64,000 nucleotides of DNA from DASSUW01 sp963803335 (GTDB lineage Bacteria; Actinomycetota; Thermoleophilia; Solirubrobacterales; Solirubrobacteraceae), in contig CAWDME010000018.1 of the NCBI GenBank assembly GCA_963803335.1, positions 71,399-135,398 on the forward strand. The letters are read 5' to 3'. Below, piece after piece: positions 9,050 through 18,074 of this stretch. A model generated the notes under the pieces. That model was not told the origin of the DNA, searched no databases, and saw only the letters and a list, made by a program, of their open reading frames with translations. The stretch's first letter is position 1, and every line of letters begins with the position of its first letter. Made by a program: the position numbers and the translations under genes.

Positions 9050-9341
9050 TCACGAGCTCGCGCTCGGAGACGGCCTCGACGACCTCTTCCTCGGACTCCT
9101 CGCGACCGCTGTCCGGCTCGGCGTCGCAGGTGACGCGCATCATCCCGGTGGCGACCTGAGCGTCGCCCACAACCACGAGGCCGCAGATCACGTCGCCCTC
9201 GTCCCAGCCGATCCGCTCGAGATCGAACCAGGAGAGATGGACCTGATTGGCCTTGCCGCCCCACGGACAGCTCTTGTCGTGGGCCTCCTTGGCCTTGCAG
9301 ACGGCCTCCATGTTCTTGGCGGACGCGTCGATGTTGGCCAT
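9015..9341 (-). CDS. small conserved-looking protein, unknown function
   Basis: A 108-residue acidic protein with no family I can name. It starts MANIDASAKNMEAVCKAKEA and contains a CPWGGKANQVHLSW segment and a GDVICGLVVVGDA strand. The C-terminal third is Glu/Ser-rich and probably disordered. No signal peptide or membrane helix is visible. It is convergent with ppx and diverges from the NUDIX gene. Confidence 0.6.
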   Translation of the reverse strand: MANIDASAKNMEAVCKAKEAHDKSCPWGGKANQVHLSWFDLERIGWDEGDVICGLVVVGDAQVATGMMRVTCDAEPDSGREESEEEVVEAVSERELVTTSPSETPGPR

Positions 9342-9368
9342 GTCTCGAAGGGTACCCTCCTGTACCCG

Positions 9369-10016
9369 TTGTCCTTCCCGACCGGCATCCTGGCGCGCGG
9401 CCCGTGGGAGCGGGATCAGGTGGCCGTGCAGTGGCGCGACGACTCGTTCGAGCCCGACCCCGAGCAGAGCGCCGCCGCCGACCGGGCGATCGCGGCGCTC
9501 GAGGACCGCGGGTCGCCGGCCCACGACGGGCTCGCCGCGCGGCTGTGCGCGTTCGAGGCCGACGGCGGCGAGCTGCGGATGACGCTGCAGCCGATGCGCT
9601 GGTCCGTGCGGCTCGGCCACGACGCCGCCGGCGCGCTGTCGGTCCTGTGCGTGGCGCGCGACGCCGGAGGGCGCTGGCTGGCCGGCCGGCGCGCACCGTG
9701 GGTGGCGACGTGGGCCGGGCGCTGGGCACTCGGGGCGGGCGGGTCGGTCGAGCTCGGCGAGGACCCGGTCGAGGCGCTGACCCGCGAACTCGAGGAGGAG
9801 TGGTCGGTGACGCCCGAGCGCTTCGCGGTCGAGGCGCTGATCTCGCTCCCGACCGGGATGACGATGCTGATCGGGCAGGCGTGGCTGGCGGCGGGCGCCG
9901 AGGTCACGCGCGACGCCGAGCACGACGCGCACGCCTGGTGGCCGCCCGAGCCCGAGGCGTGGCCGGACGAGGCCGATCCAGTGCTGCGGCGGATGGCGAG
10001 CCTGCTGGTCACGTGA
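9369..10016 (+). CDS. NUDIX hydrolase family protein
   Basis: NUDIX-type pyrophosphohydrolase of about 215 residues. The NUDIX box is visible as GGSVELGEDPVEALTRELEEEW, matching G-x5-E-x7-R-E-x-x-E-E with its metal-binding glutamates (shown here with breaks: GGSVELGED, PVEALTRELEEEW). The domain begins near VLCVARDAGGRWLAGRRAP. The start is uncertain; TTG at 9369 is my choice because upstream sequence overlaps the divergent gene. The substrate is not predictable. The stop overlaps the start of the next gene as GTGA. Confidence 0.8.
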   Translation: MSFPTGILARGPWERDQVAVQWRDDSFEPDPEQSAAADRAIAALEDRGSPAHDGLAARLCAFEADGGELRMTLQPMRWSVRLGHDAAGALSVLCVARDAGGRWLAGRRAPWVATWAGRWALGAGGSVELGEDPVEALTRELEEEWSVTPERFAVEALISLPTGMTMLIGQAWLAAGAEVTRDAEHDAHAWWPPEPEAWPDEADPVLRRMASLLVT

Positions 10017-10324
10017 TCACCTTCACCCGCCTCAAGTACCTCTCGTTCTTCCTGTCGGGCGTCTACCTGGCCCTGCTGATCATGTGGCTGGGCCACGGGC
10101 CCGAGGACGTCAAGTTCGTGCTCGGCTGGATCCACGGCATCGGCTGGATCGTCTCCTCGACGCTCTGCATCATCGCCGTGCGCCTGCGCGTGATCCCGCT
10201 CTGGCTCGCCGTGCTGGTGGCCGTCGTGGGGGGCGTCGGGCCGTTTGCCGGCAGCATCGGCTTCATCGTCTATGAGAGACGCGCTGCACCGGCAAATGGT
10301 CAGCTTGAACGCGGTATGGTCTAA
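10013..10324 (+). CDS. DUF3817-like small integral membrane protein
   Basis: A 103-residue protein with three predicted transmembrane helices: LSFFLSGVYLALLIMWL, IHGIGWIVSSTLCIIAV and PLWLAVLVAVVGGVGP. The pattern FxLxGxxxxLL, then a helix containing HG, resembles the DUF3817 family of actinobacterial membrane proteins. The GTG start overlaps the NUDIX stop by four bases, so translation is likely coupled. Its function is unknown. Confidence 0.72.
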   Translation: MITFTRLKYLSFFLSGVYLALLIMWLGHGPEDVKFVLGWIHGIGWIVSSTLCIIAVRLRVIPLWLAVLVAVVGGVGPFAGSIGFIVYERRAAPANGQLERGMV

Positions 10325-10332
10325 AGCCAGCG

Positions 10333-13300
10333 ATGGCGGTCAACACCACGGTCCAAGTGACCATGCCCCAGATGGGCGACTCGGTCTCCGAGGGCACCGT
10401 TCTGGAATGGCACAAGAAGGAAGGTGACCAGGTCTCCGAGGACGAGGTCCTGGTCGAGATATCAACTGACAAGGTCGACGCGGAGGTTCCCGCTCCGACC
10501 GCCGGTACCGTCGTAAAGATCCACGCCGCCGAGGGCGACACCATCACCGTCGGCGCGATCCTCGCCGAGATCGCGCCGGGGGAGAACGGTGCCGCACCGG
10601 CCGCCGCCGCGCCCGAGGAGGAGTCCGGCCCGTCCGGAGAGACCGTCGAGATCGTCATGCCGGCGATGGGCGAGTCGGTCACCGAGGGCACGATCCTCGA
10701 GTGGGCCAAGGAGCCGGGCGAAAGCGTGGCGGAGGACGAGACGATCGTCGAGATCTCCACCGACAAGGTCGACGCCGAGGTGCCGGCGCCGGCGTCGGGC
10801 ACGATCGAGGAGATCCTCGCCCAGGCCGGTGACACCGTGCACGTCGGCCAGGTGCTCGCCCGCATGACGACGGGCAACGGCGCGGCGCCCGCCAAGGCGA
10901 AGGCGCCCGAGCCGACGAGCGCGCCGCGGCCGCAGGGCAGCGCCCCGCCGCCGCCGATCCCCGATTCCATCAAGGTGACGCCCGTGGCCGCGCGGGTCGC
11001 ATCCGCGCTCGGCGTCGACCTCGCCACGATCCAGGGCTCCGGGCCTGCCGGCCGCATCTCCAAGGCCGACGTACTGGCCGCGGAGACGAACGGAGCGCCC
11101 GCCGCCGCCGACGCCACGCTGATCAAGGGCGCGAGCGCGATGCTCGCGCGCTACATGGACGAGTCGCGCTCGGTGCCGACCGCGACGTCCTTCCGCACGC
11201 TCACGGTCACGACGCTCGACGACCGCCGCAAGCAGCTCAAGGAGGCCGGCCAGCGCGTCTCCTTCACCCACCTGATCGCCTACGCGATCGCCCGCGCCGC
11301 CACCGAGCAGATGCCCGTGATGGCCCGCGCGTTCCAGGAGATCGACGGCAAGCCGCACATGCTCGACGCCGGGAAGGTCAACCTCGGCATCGCCGTCGAC
11401 GTCGAGCGCAAGGACGGCGGGCGCACGCTGATGGTGCCCGTGATCCGCGACGCCGGGCGCCTGTCGTTCCCCGACTTCCTCGCCGCCTTCAACGACCTGA
11501 TCGCCCGCGCGCGCGACAACCAGCTCACCGCCGACGATCTCCAGGGCGCGAACATCTCGCTCACCAACCCGGGCGGGATCGGCACGATCGCCTCCGTCCC
11601 GCGGCTGATGAAGGGCCAGGGCACGATCGTCGCCACCGGCGCGATCGGCTTCCCGCCCGGGCTTGGCAAGGTCGGCGCCAAGATCGGCGCCGAGAAGGTG
11701 ATGACGATGACGTCGACGTACGACCATCGCATCATCCAGGGCGCCGAGTCCGGCCAGTTCCTGCAGGTCGTCGAGCAGTACCTGCAGGGCGAGCACGGGT
11801 TCTACGAGCAGGTCTTCGCCGACCTCGGTGCGCCGCTCGCGGAGGCCGCGCCGGCCCCGCCGCCGCCCGAGGTCGAGGAGCCCACCGCCGCCCACGCCGT
11901 CGTCCCGTCGGCCGCGCCGAGCGAGCAGCTGCTGCAGGCGGTCCAGGCCGCGACATCGCTGATCAAGGCGCACCGCACGCACGGCCACCTCGCCGCGCGC
12001 CTGGACCCGCTCGGCTCCGAGCCCGAGGGCGACCCGGCGCTCGACCCCGAGCCGCTCGGCCTGACGGACGAGATCATGGCCCAGATCCCGGCCAAGATCC
12101 TGCGCACGTACGTCCCGGGCGCCACGCTGGTCGACGCGCTGCCGCACCTGCGCGACGTCTACTGCGGCACGATCGCCTACGAGATCGAGCACATCGCCTC
12201 GCACCGCCAGCGCATGTGGCTGCGCGAGAAGATCGAGTCCGGCGCGTTCCGCGCGCCGCTGTCGGACGAGGAGAAGCGCAAGCTGCTGCGGCGGCTGACG
12301 CAGGTCGACTCGCTCGAGCGCTTCATGCACAAGGCGTATCTGGGCCAGAAGCAGTTCTCGATCGAGGGCCTGGACATGACCGTCCCGATGCTCGACGAGA
12401 TGATCCAGCTGTCGGCCGCCCACGGCGCCCGCGAGGTCGTGCTCGGCATGGCGCACCGCGGGCGGCTCAACGTGCTCGCCCACAACCTCGGGCGCGCGTA
12501 CGAGACGGTGTTCCGCGAGTTCGAGGGCGCGTCGTCGATCGAGGCCGTCACCACGATCCCGCAGGGCGGCACCGGCGATGTCAAGTACCACCACGGCGCC
12601 CAGGGCACCTACCGGCTCGACGACGGCAGCTCGATCATCGTGCGCCTCGAGTCCAACCCGAGCCACCTCGAGTACGTCTCGCCGGTGGTGGAGGGCGCAA
12701 CGCGCGCCGTGCAGACGTCGCGCCAGGGCCCGCACGCGCACCTGGACACGAACGCCGCGATCCCGATCATCCTGCACGGCGACGCCGCGATGCCCGGCCA
12801 GGGCGTCGTGTCGGAGACGCTGAACCTGCAGGCGCTCGACGGCTACACGGTCGGCGGCACGCTGCACATCATCCAGAACAACCAGGTCGGCTTCACGACC
12901 GATCCGGACGACTCGCGCTCGACCCGGTGGGCTTCGGATATCGCCAAGGGCTTCGACGTCCCGATCGTCCACGTCAACGCCGACGACGTGGAGGCCTGCA
13001 TCTCCGCCGTGCGACTCGCCTTCGCGTTCCGCCAGGAGTTCGGCCACGACGTGATGATCGACCTGATCGGCTACCGCCGGTTCGGTCACAACGAGACCGA
13101 CGAGCCGGCGTACACGCAGCCGGAGATGGCGGCGATCATCAAGAAGAAGGAGCCCACGCGCGAGGTCTTCGCCGCCCAGCTCGTGGAGCAGGGGGTGATG
13201 ACCAAGGACGAGACCGACGCGCTCGCCCAGGAGATCTGGGACGTGCTCGCGCGGCGACACAAGGAGCTCAAGGAGGACCTGTCGGGGACCGACACGGAGC

Positions 13301-14553
13301 AGCCGACCGGCGGCTATGAGCTCGACCGCTCGCCCTCGCCGGAGGTCAAGACCGCGGTCGACGCCGACGCGCTGAACCGCCTCAACGACGAGCTGCTCGC
13401 CGTCCCGGACGGCTTCACAGTCCACCCGAAGCTGATCAAGCAGCTCGAGAAGCGGCGCGAAGCCCTCGGGGCGAACGGCGGCATCGACTGGTCGCACGCC
13501 GAGTCGCTCGCGTTCGCCTCGCTGCTCGCGGAGGGCACCCCGGTTCGCCTGACCGGTCAGGATTCGGAGCGGGGCACGTTCTCCCAGCGCCACCTCGTCC
13601 TGCACGACGCCAAGACCGGCCAGCGGGTGTCGCCGATCCAGTCGCTGTCCGACGCCAAGGCGCCGATGGAGCTGCACAACTCGCCGCTGTCGGAGATCGC
13701 GTGCCTCGGCTTCGAGTACGGCTACTCGATGGAGGCGCCGGAGACGCTCGTGCTGTGGGAGGCCCAGTTCGGCGACTTCGTCAACTCCGCTCAGGTCATC
13801 GTCGACCAGTTCATCGTGTCGGCGCTGTCGAAGTGGGGCCAGACGACCCGCCTGACCTTGCTGCTGCCGCACGGCTACGAGGGCTCGGGCCCCGAGCACT
13901 CGTCGGCGCGGCTGGAGCGGTTCCTGATCCTCGCGGCCGAGGGCAACATCCGCGTGGCGAACCTCACGACGCCGGCGCAGTACTTCCACCTGCTCCGCCG
14001 CCAGGCGCGCGTCGCCAAGCAGCGTCCGCTGGTGATCATGACCCCGAAGTCGCTGCTGCGGCTGCCGCAGGCGACGTCGCGGATCGAGCATCTCTCCGAG
14101 TCGCGTTTCTTCCCCGTGCTCAGCGAGCCGCGGATCGACGAGGAGAAGGTCACCCGCCTCGTGCTCTGCAGCGGCAAGATCTACTACGACCTCAAGGGCC
14201 ACGCGACGCGCGAGAACAACGAGGGCGTCGCGATCTCCCGCGTGGAGCTGCTGTATCCGTTCCCGCAGCAGCAGATCCTCGACGAAGTGGCGCGCTATCC
14301 GAACCTGCGCGAAGTGGTCTGGGCCCAGGAGGAGCCGCGCAACATGGGGGCCCGCGCGCACATGTCGCCGCGCCTGCTGCACATCCTTCCGCACCCGCTC
14401 GAGTTCGGCTATGTCGGCCGGCCCGAGCGGGCGTCGCCGGGCGAGGGCTACCCGGCCGCGCACACCGCCGAGCAGAACCGCATCATCCGCACGGCGCTCG
14501 ACCTCGGGCAGCCGGTGTCAGTCAACCCGGCGAAGATGCCCGGCGAGCGCTGA
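10333..14553 (+). CDS. kgd: fused 2-oxoglutarate dehydrogenase: two lipoyl domains, E3-binding domain, E2 core and E1
   Basis: TCA-cycle enzyme converting 2-oxoglutarate to succinyl-CoA, 1406 residues. Order: lipoyl domain 1 (about 5-80, lipoyl Lys47 in STDKVDAEV), lipoyl domain 2 (about 104-178, Lys145 in the same motif), peripheral subunit-binding domain (about 214-250, VTPVAARVASALGVD), E2 acyltransferase core (about 264-500, ending in DHRIIQGAESG), then the thiamine-diphosphate E1 (about 535-1406; GMAHRGRLNVLAHNLG, GFTTDPDDSRST). The E2-E1 half matches actinobacterial Kgd/OdhA. Those proteins lack lipoyl and E3-binding domains, so the N-terminal 250 residues make this version more self-contained. 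It needs only a separate E3. Confidence 0.93.
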   Translation: MAVNTTVQVTMPQMGDSVSEGTVLEWHKKEGDQVSEDEVLVEISTDKVDAEVPAPTAGTVVKIHAAEGDTITVGAILAEIAPGENGAAPAAAAPEEESGPSGETVEIVMPAMGESVTEGTILEWAKEPGESVAEDETIVEISTDKVDAEVPAPASGTIEEILAQAGDTVHVGQVLARMTTGNGAAPAKAKAPEPTSAPRPQGSAPPPPIPDSIKVTPVAARVASALGVDLATIQGSGPAGRISKADVLAAETNGAPAAADATLIKGASAMLARYMDESRSVPTATSFRTLTVTTLDDRRKQLKEAGQRVSFTHLIAYAIARAATEQMPVMARAFQEIDGKPHMLDAGKVNLGIAVDVERKDGGRTLMVPVIRDAGRLSFPDFLAAFNDLIARARDNQLTADDLQGANISLTNPGGIGTIASVPRLMKGQGTIVATGAIGFPPGLGKVGAKIGAEKVMTMTSTYDHRIIQGAESGQFLQVVEQYLQGEHGFYEQVFADLGAPLAEAAPAPPPPEVEEPTAAHAVVPSAAPSEQLLQAVQAATSLIKAHRTHGHLAARLDPLGSEPEGDPALDPEPLGLTDEIMAQIPAKILRTYVPGATLVDALPHLRDVYCGTIAYEIEHIASHRQRMWLREKIESGAFRAPLSDEEKRKLLRRLTQVDSLERFMHKAYLGQKQFSIEGLDMTVPMLDEMIQLSAAHGAREVVLGMAHRGRLNVLAHNLGRAYETVFREFEGASSIEAVTTIPQGGTGDVKYHHGAQGTYRLDDGSSIIVRLESNPSHLEYVSPVVEGATRAVQTSRQGPHAHLDTNAAIPIILHGDAAMPGQGVVSETLNLQALDGYTVGGTLHIIQNNQVGFTTDPDDSRSTRWASDIAKGFDVPIVHVNADDVEACISAVRLAFAFRQEFGHDVMIDLIGYRRFGHNETDEPAYTQPEMAAIIKKKEPTREVFAAQLVEQGVMTKDETDALAQEIWDVLARRHKELKEDLSGTDTEQPTGGYELDRSPSPEVKTAVDADALNRLNDELLAVPDGFTVHPKLIKQLEKRREALGANGGIDWSHAESLAFASLLAEGTPVRLTGQDSERGTFSQRHLVLHDAKTGQRVSPIQSLSDAKAPMELHNSPLSEIACLGFEYGYSMEAPETLVLWEAQFGDFVNSAQVIVDQFIVSALSKWGQTTRLTLLLPHGYEGSGPEHSSARLERFLILAAEGNIRVANLTTPAQYFHLLRRQARVAKQRPLVIMTPKSLLRLPQATSRIEHLSESRFFPVLSEPRIDEEKVTRLVLCSGKIYYDLKGHATRENNEGVAISRVELLYPFPQQQILDEVARYPNLREVVWAQEEPRNMGARAHMSPRLLHILPHPLEFGYVGRPERASPGEGYPAAHTAEQNRIIRTALDLGQPVSVNPAKMPGER

Positions 14554-14991
14554 CCAGGCGTCGGGGAACCGCAGTTCCTCCCAGAAGCGCACGCTCTCGC
14601 CCAGATACAGCGTCATCGCGAGGCCGTGCGTGACGATGATGTCGCCGCGCGCCGCCGCGGCGAACCGCGCCACGACCTGCTCGTGCGGCTCCCAGCCCGG
14701 CAGCGCCTCGCCACCCACGTATCGCGCGGCCCGCGCGCGGTAGTCCTGGTCCCAGTCCGTTGGTCGTGCTGCCTCGCGCAGGCGGGCGTCGACCACGATC
14801 TCGCCGCCGCACACGGCGACGATCTCCTCGGCGGTCTGCAGCGCCTTCGGCTCGTCGCTGCTCACCACGCAACCGCCGTCGAGATGCCGCGCGAGGTCGC
14901 GCGTTGCGGCACGACCCTCGGGGCCGAGCTCCCACAGGTGCGGCGCGACGCCGGGCACGACGTCCGGCATCGCGTGCCGCACGAGGATCAC
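14518..14991 (-). CDS. histidine phosphatase family protein
   Basis: Phosphoglycerate-mutase-like phosphatase of 157 residues. The catalytic RHA motif is at the N-terminus (MILVRHAMPD); the second histidine is in VTHGLAM and the SSDEPKALQTAE segment is typical. The substrate cannot be inferred. It is convergent with the oxoglutarate dehydrogenase gene (36-base overlap). Its ATG overlaps the stop of the upstream DUF1028 gene as ATGA, so the two are probably translated together. Confidence 0.85.
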   Translation of the reverse strand: MILVRHAMPDVVPGVAPHLWELGPEGRAATRDLARHLDGGCVVSSDEPKALQTAEEIVAVCGGEIVVDARLREAARPTDWDQDYRARAARYVGGEALPGWEPHEQVVARFAAAARGDIIVTHGLAMTLYLGESVRFWEELRFPDAWSALAGHLRRVD

Positions 14992-15872
14992 AGCGCGTTG
15001 CGGACCTGCTCCCCCGCGGGCGCGAACTCAGGCGACAGGCGCGCGAGCAGCGTGGCCCAGCCGGGGTGGACGGCGATCGCACGGCGCACGGCGTCGATGC
15101 CGGCCTCGAGGTCGCCCGAGTGCGCGAGCGCGAGACCGGACCAGAACAGCAGCTCATCTGAACCGGGCGCCAGCTCGGCGGCGCGGCGGTACAGCGCGCC
15201 GGCCTCGACGGGCTGGTCGGCCGCCATGAGCTCGTCGCCGCGACCGGCGAGCTCGTAGGCGCGCTGGAGGGCGAGCAGGCGCTTGAGCTCGGCGATCGGT
15301 TCGGTGTGGTCCTCGACGCGCAGGCTGATGCGCGCCTGCCACGCCTCGCCCTCGGGCGGCACCACGATCAGCGCCGCCGACTGGCGCCCGCGCACGTCGC
15401 CGCCCTCGCCCTCGGCGGCGTCGAGCGCGGCCACCAGACGCTCCGCGAGGTCACCCTCGGCGTGCTCGAACGCCGCCGACATCGCGGCCGGGACGGTGTC
15501 CCCGGCCATCATGTTCGCCTGGCAGCTCCAGTGCGCGCCGATCGCGTCGCCCGCGCACGGGATGCAGTCCGGCCCGGTGTGGACGGCGACGTTGCCGTCC
15601 TTGTCCACCACGCCGACCTGGCGCACGGCGCCGAGCGGGTCGGCCTCGATCAGCTGTTTGAGCGCGGCGTGGGCGTCGGCGCCGTCGGCGATCAGGTCGA
15701 GCGCATGCGGGCCGTGGGCGGGCTCGACGACCGACTGCGTCGCCACGGCTCCCACGCCCGGCCGCGCCCACGTGCACAGGGAGCCGACCGAGAACCAGTG
15801 CGATTGCACGGCGGCGCCGAGCTCGCCCGTCGTGGGGTCGAGGGCGACGATCGAGTAGGTCCCGTGGCGCAT
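14988..15872 (-). CDS. DUF1028 (putative Ntn-hydrolase fold) protein with TPR-like tail
   Basis: A 294-residue protein. The first 200 residues match the DUF1028 family: TYSIVALDPTTGELG near the start, AVQSHWFSVG, GVGAVATQS and VGVVDKDGNVAVHTG. The family resembles Ntn hydrolases and its reaction is unknown. The last 80 residues form two or three helical repeats of TPR type (ELAGRGDELMAADQP, LFWSGLALAHSGDLEAG). Its stop overlaps the histidine phosphatase start by four bases. Confidence 0.85.
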   Translation of the reverse strand: MRHGTYSIVALDPTTGELGAAVQSHWFSVGSLCTWARPGVGAVATQSVVEPAHGPHALDLIADGADAHAALKQLIEADPLGAVRQVGVVDKDGNVAVHTGPDCIPCAGDAIGAHWSCQANMMAGDTVPAAMSAAFEHAEGDLAERLVAALDAAEGEGGDVRGRQSAALIVVPPEGEAWQARISLRVEDHTEPIAELKRLLALQRAYELAGRGDELMAADQPVEAGALYRRAAELAPGSDELLFWSGLALAHSGDLEAGIDAVRRAIAVHPGWATLLARLSPEFAPAGEQVRNAL

Positions 15873-15892
15873 CGCGCGAGGATATAGACGCC

Positions 15893-16162
15893 TTGTCTGC
15901 GCGCGCCGAAGCCGTCCTCGCCCGCGTCCGCGCGACGCCCGAGGGGTTCGTGCGCGCCTATGGCGACGTCTCGCCGGGCGCCCCGCGCTTCGCCGGCACC
16001 GTCCTGTTCGCCTGCGACGACCCGACGGTGCCGTGGTGGCGGATCGTGCGCGCCGACGGGTCGCTGGCGAAGGGCGACCGGCAGCGGGCGCTGCTCGAGA
16101 GGGAGGGCGTCCCGTTCCGCGGCGAGCGCGTCGACATGCGCGTGGCGCGGATTCCCGCGTAG
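15893..16162 (+). CDS. MGMT-like alkyltransferase-like (ATL) protein
   Basis: An 89-residue DNA-binding protein related to the C-terminal domain of O6-alkylguanine-DNA alkyltransferase. The helix-turn-helix segment and the RIVRADG core are present. The active-site PCHR motif reads PWWR, so the acceptor cysteine is replaced by tryptophan, as in ATL proteins that flag alkylated guanine for nucleotide excision repair. The start is TTG at 15893. It diverges from the DUF1028 gene and is followed after 13 bases by yjbQ. Confidence 0.82.
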   Translation: MSARAEAVLARVRATPEGFVRAYGDVSPGAPRFAGTVLFACDDPTVPWWRIVRADGSLAKGDRQRALLEREGVPFRGERVDMRVARIPA

Positions 16163-16175
16163 GGTGTCGGGCGCG

Positions 16176-16598
16176 ATGTGGCTCCAGCGGGAGATCACGC
16201 TCCGCGCCCGCCCGCGCGGCTTTCACCTGGTCACCGACGAGGTCGAGTCCGCGCTGCCCGAGCTGCGCGACATACAAGTCGGGATCGCCCACCTCTTCAT
16301 CCGTCACACGTCCGCGTCGCTGACCTTGAACGAGAACGCCTCGCCCGACGTGCGGCGCGACTTCGAGGCGTGGTTCAACGACGCCGTGCCCGAGGACGCG
16401 CCGTACTGGACCCACACTGTCGAGGGCCCCGACGACATGCCCGCGCACATCAAAGCCTCGGTGTTGGGGCCGGCGTTGACCGTGCCGGTGAGCGGCGGCC
16501 GCTTCGCTCTCGGCACGTGGCAGGGCGTGTATCTGTGCGAGCACCGCGACCACGGCGGTGCGCGATCGGTGGTCGTGACCGTCTTCGGCGACGGTTAG
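16176..16598 (+). CDS. yjbQ: YjbQ family (secondary thiamine-phosphate synthase-like) protein
   Basis: A 140-residue member of the UPF0047/YjbQ family. Conserved features are HTSASLTLNENA, the HIKASVLGP segment and the C-terminal CEHRDHGGAR with its clustered histidines. Members show weak thiamine-phosphate synthase activity and phosphate or metal binding; the physiological role is unsettled. The ATG at 16176 follows the ATL stop by 13 bases, so co-transcription is likely. Confidence 0.88.
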   Translation: MWLQREITLRARPRGFHLVTDEVESALPELRDIQVGIAHLFIRHTSASLTLNENASPDVRRDFEAWFNDAVPEDAPYWTHTVEGPDDMPAHIKASVLGPALTVPVSGGRFALGTWQGVYLCEHRDHGGARSVVVTVFGDG

Positions 16599-16618
16599 GG
16601 CTCAGGCGGACTGCGGCG

Positions 16619-17371
16619 CTAACGGCCGCGCCACACCGGCGGGCGCTTCTCGGCGAACGCCTGCGCACCCTCACGGGCGTCCTCCGACGCGAACACGGGA
16701 CCGGCGATCTCCGCCTGGCGCTCCCAGGCGCCGGCCTCATCGGCAGCGAGGATGCGCTTCGTCGCGTCGATCGCCAGAGGCCCGTTGGCGGCGATCGTGA
16801 CCGCGAGCTCGCGGGCGGTGGCGAGCGCCTCGCCCGGCTCGGCCAACCGCGCGACCAGGCCGACCGCGTGGGCGCGCTCCGCGTCGATCGGGTCGCCGGT
16901 GAGCGCGAGCTCGGCGGCCAGGTGGTACGGGATCCGGCGCGGCAACCGGATCAGCGCGCCGCCGGCGGCGACCAGGCTGCGCTTGACCTCGGGGATGCCG
17001 AAGCGGGCGTCGCGGGCGGCGACGATCAGGTCGCACGCGAGCGCGATCTCGAAGCCGCCGGCCACGGCCCAGCCCTCGACCGCGGCGATCAGCGGCTTGC
17101 GCGGCGGGCCCTGGACGATGCCGGCGAAGCCGCGGCCCTCGACGTGCGGGCGCTCTCCGGCGACGAACGCCTTGAGGTCCATGCCGGCGCAGAACGACCC
17201 GCCCGCGCCGGTCAGCACGCCCACCCGCAGCGCGTCGTCGCCGTCGAGCCGATCCAGGGCCGCCGCGATCCCCTCGGCGACGGCGAGGTTGACCGCGTTG
17301 CGCGCCTCCGGCCGGTCGATCGTGACGACGAGCACCTCGCCGTCGGCCTCGACGCGGACGGCGGTGCTCAT
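16619..17371 (-). CDS. enoyl-CoA hydratase/isomerase (crotonase) family protein
   Basis: Crotonase-fold enzyme of 250 residues acting on acyl-CoA substrates. The oxyanion-hole segments are GSFCAGMDLKAF and GWAVAGGFEIALACD, followed by FGIPEVKRSLV. Together these match the enoyl-CoA hydratase family used in fatty-acid or ring degradation; the exact substrate is unknown. Its ATG overlaps the nucS stop as ATGA, so both belong to one transcript with the J-domain gene upstream. Confidence 0.88.
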   Translation of the reverse strand: MSTAVRVEADGEVLVVTIDRPEARNAVNLAVAEGIAAALDRLDGDDALRVGVLTGAGGSFCAGMDLKAFVAGERPHVEGRGFAGIVQGPPRKPLIAAVEGWAVAGGFEIALACDLIVAARDARFGIPEVKRSLVAAGGALIRLPRRIPYHLAAELALTGDPIDAERAHAVGLVARLAEPGEALATARELAVTIAANGPLAIDATKRILAADEAGAWERQAEIAGPVFASEDAREGAQAFAEKRPPVWRGR

Positions 17372-18036
17372 CCGAACAGCGTCAGCGCCGGCTCGCGCTC
17401 GCCGCGCAGCTCGGCGAGGTCGACCTCGACCCAGGCGATGCCGCGCGCCTCGGCGAGCACGCGCGCCTGCGGCTTGACCACCTGAGCGGCGAGCACGCCG
17501 CGGCAGTCGGCCATCGCGGGATCGAGCCGGATCCGCTCGAGGTAGCGCGAGAGCTGCTCCACCGCCTCGATCGTCCCGATGCGCTTGATCTCCACGGCGA
17601 CCCACCCGTCCTCGCCGTCGCGGCACATGAGATCCACGGGGCCGATGTCGGTCGGCCACTCGCGACGCGCGAGCCGGAACCCCTCGCCGCACCACGTCGG
17701 CGCGTCGGCCAGCAGCTCCTGCAGGTGCGCCTCCACGCCGTCCTTCTCGAGGTTCGCGGCGTCGAAGTCCATCGCGTGCGTGACGTCGCTCAGCACCTCA
17801 TGCAGCACGATGTCGAGCCGATCGTCGCCCTTGAGCTTGCGGACGACGATCCGCTCGGCCTCCTCCTCCACCACCGTCGGCGGCGTCATCCAGTTGAGCG
17901 GCTTGTAGCCGCCCGCGTCGGCGTGCACGAGCACCGACCCGTCGGCCTTGAGCATCACCAGCCGCAGCGCCTCCGGCAGGCGCGCCGACAGGCGGCCGGA
18001 GTACTCGACGGAGCAGCGGGCGACGATCAGGCGCAC
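17368..18036 (-). CDS. nucS: mismatch-specific endonuclease NucS
   Basis: Actinobacterial and archaeal endonuclease that cuts both strands at mismatches and carries out non-canonical mismatch repair where MutS/MutL are absent. The 222-residue protein begins VRLIVARCSVEYSGRL, shows KPLNWMTPP in the DNA-binding domain, and has the nuclease core GPVDLMCRD and VAVEIKR. The tail LTLFG resembles the sliding-clamp-binding end of the family. I chose GTG at 18036 because it gives the usual length. A TTG at 18078 that overlaps the upstream stop as TTGA would add 14 residues. Confidence 0.92.
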   Translation of the reverse strand: MRLIVARCSVEYSGRLSARLPEALRLVMLKADGSVLVHADAGGYKPLNWMTPPTVVEEEAERIVVRKLKGDDRLDIVLHEVLSDVTHAMDFDAANLEKDGVEAHLQELLADAPTWCGEGFRLARREWPTDIGPVDLMCRDGEDGWVAVEIKRIGTIEAVEQLSRYLERIRLDPAMADCRGVLAAQVVKPQARVLAEARGIAWVEVDLAELRGEREPALTLFG

Positions 18037-18074
18037 GGGATGGGCACCGTACGCCGAACCGCGGACGTATGCGT

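Noticed and set aside
10462..14463. 1333-residue minus-strand frame opposite the oxoglutarate dehydrogenase
   Set aside because: Antisense shadow: composition is Arg/Leu/Val-rich without motifs, while the plus-strand protein is a clear enzyme.
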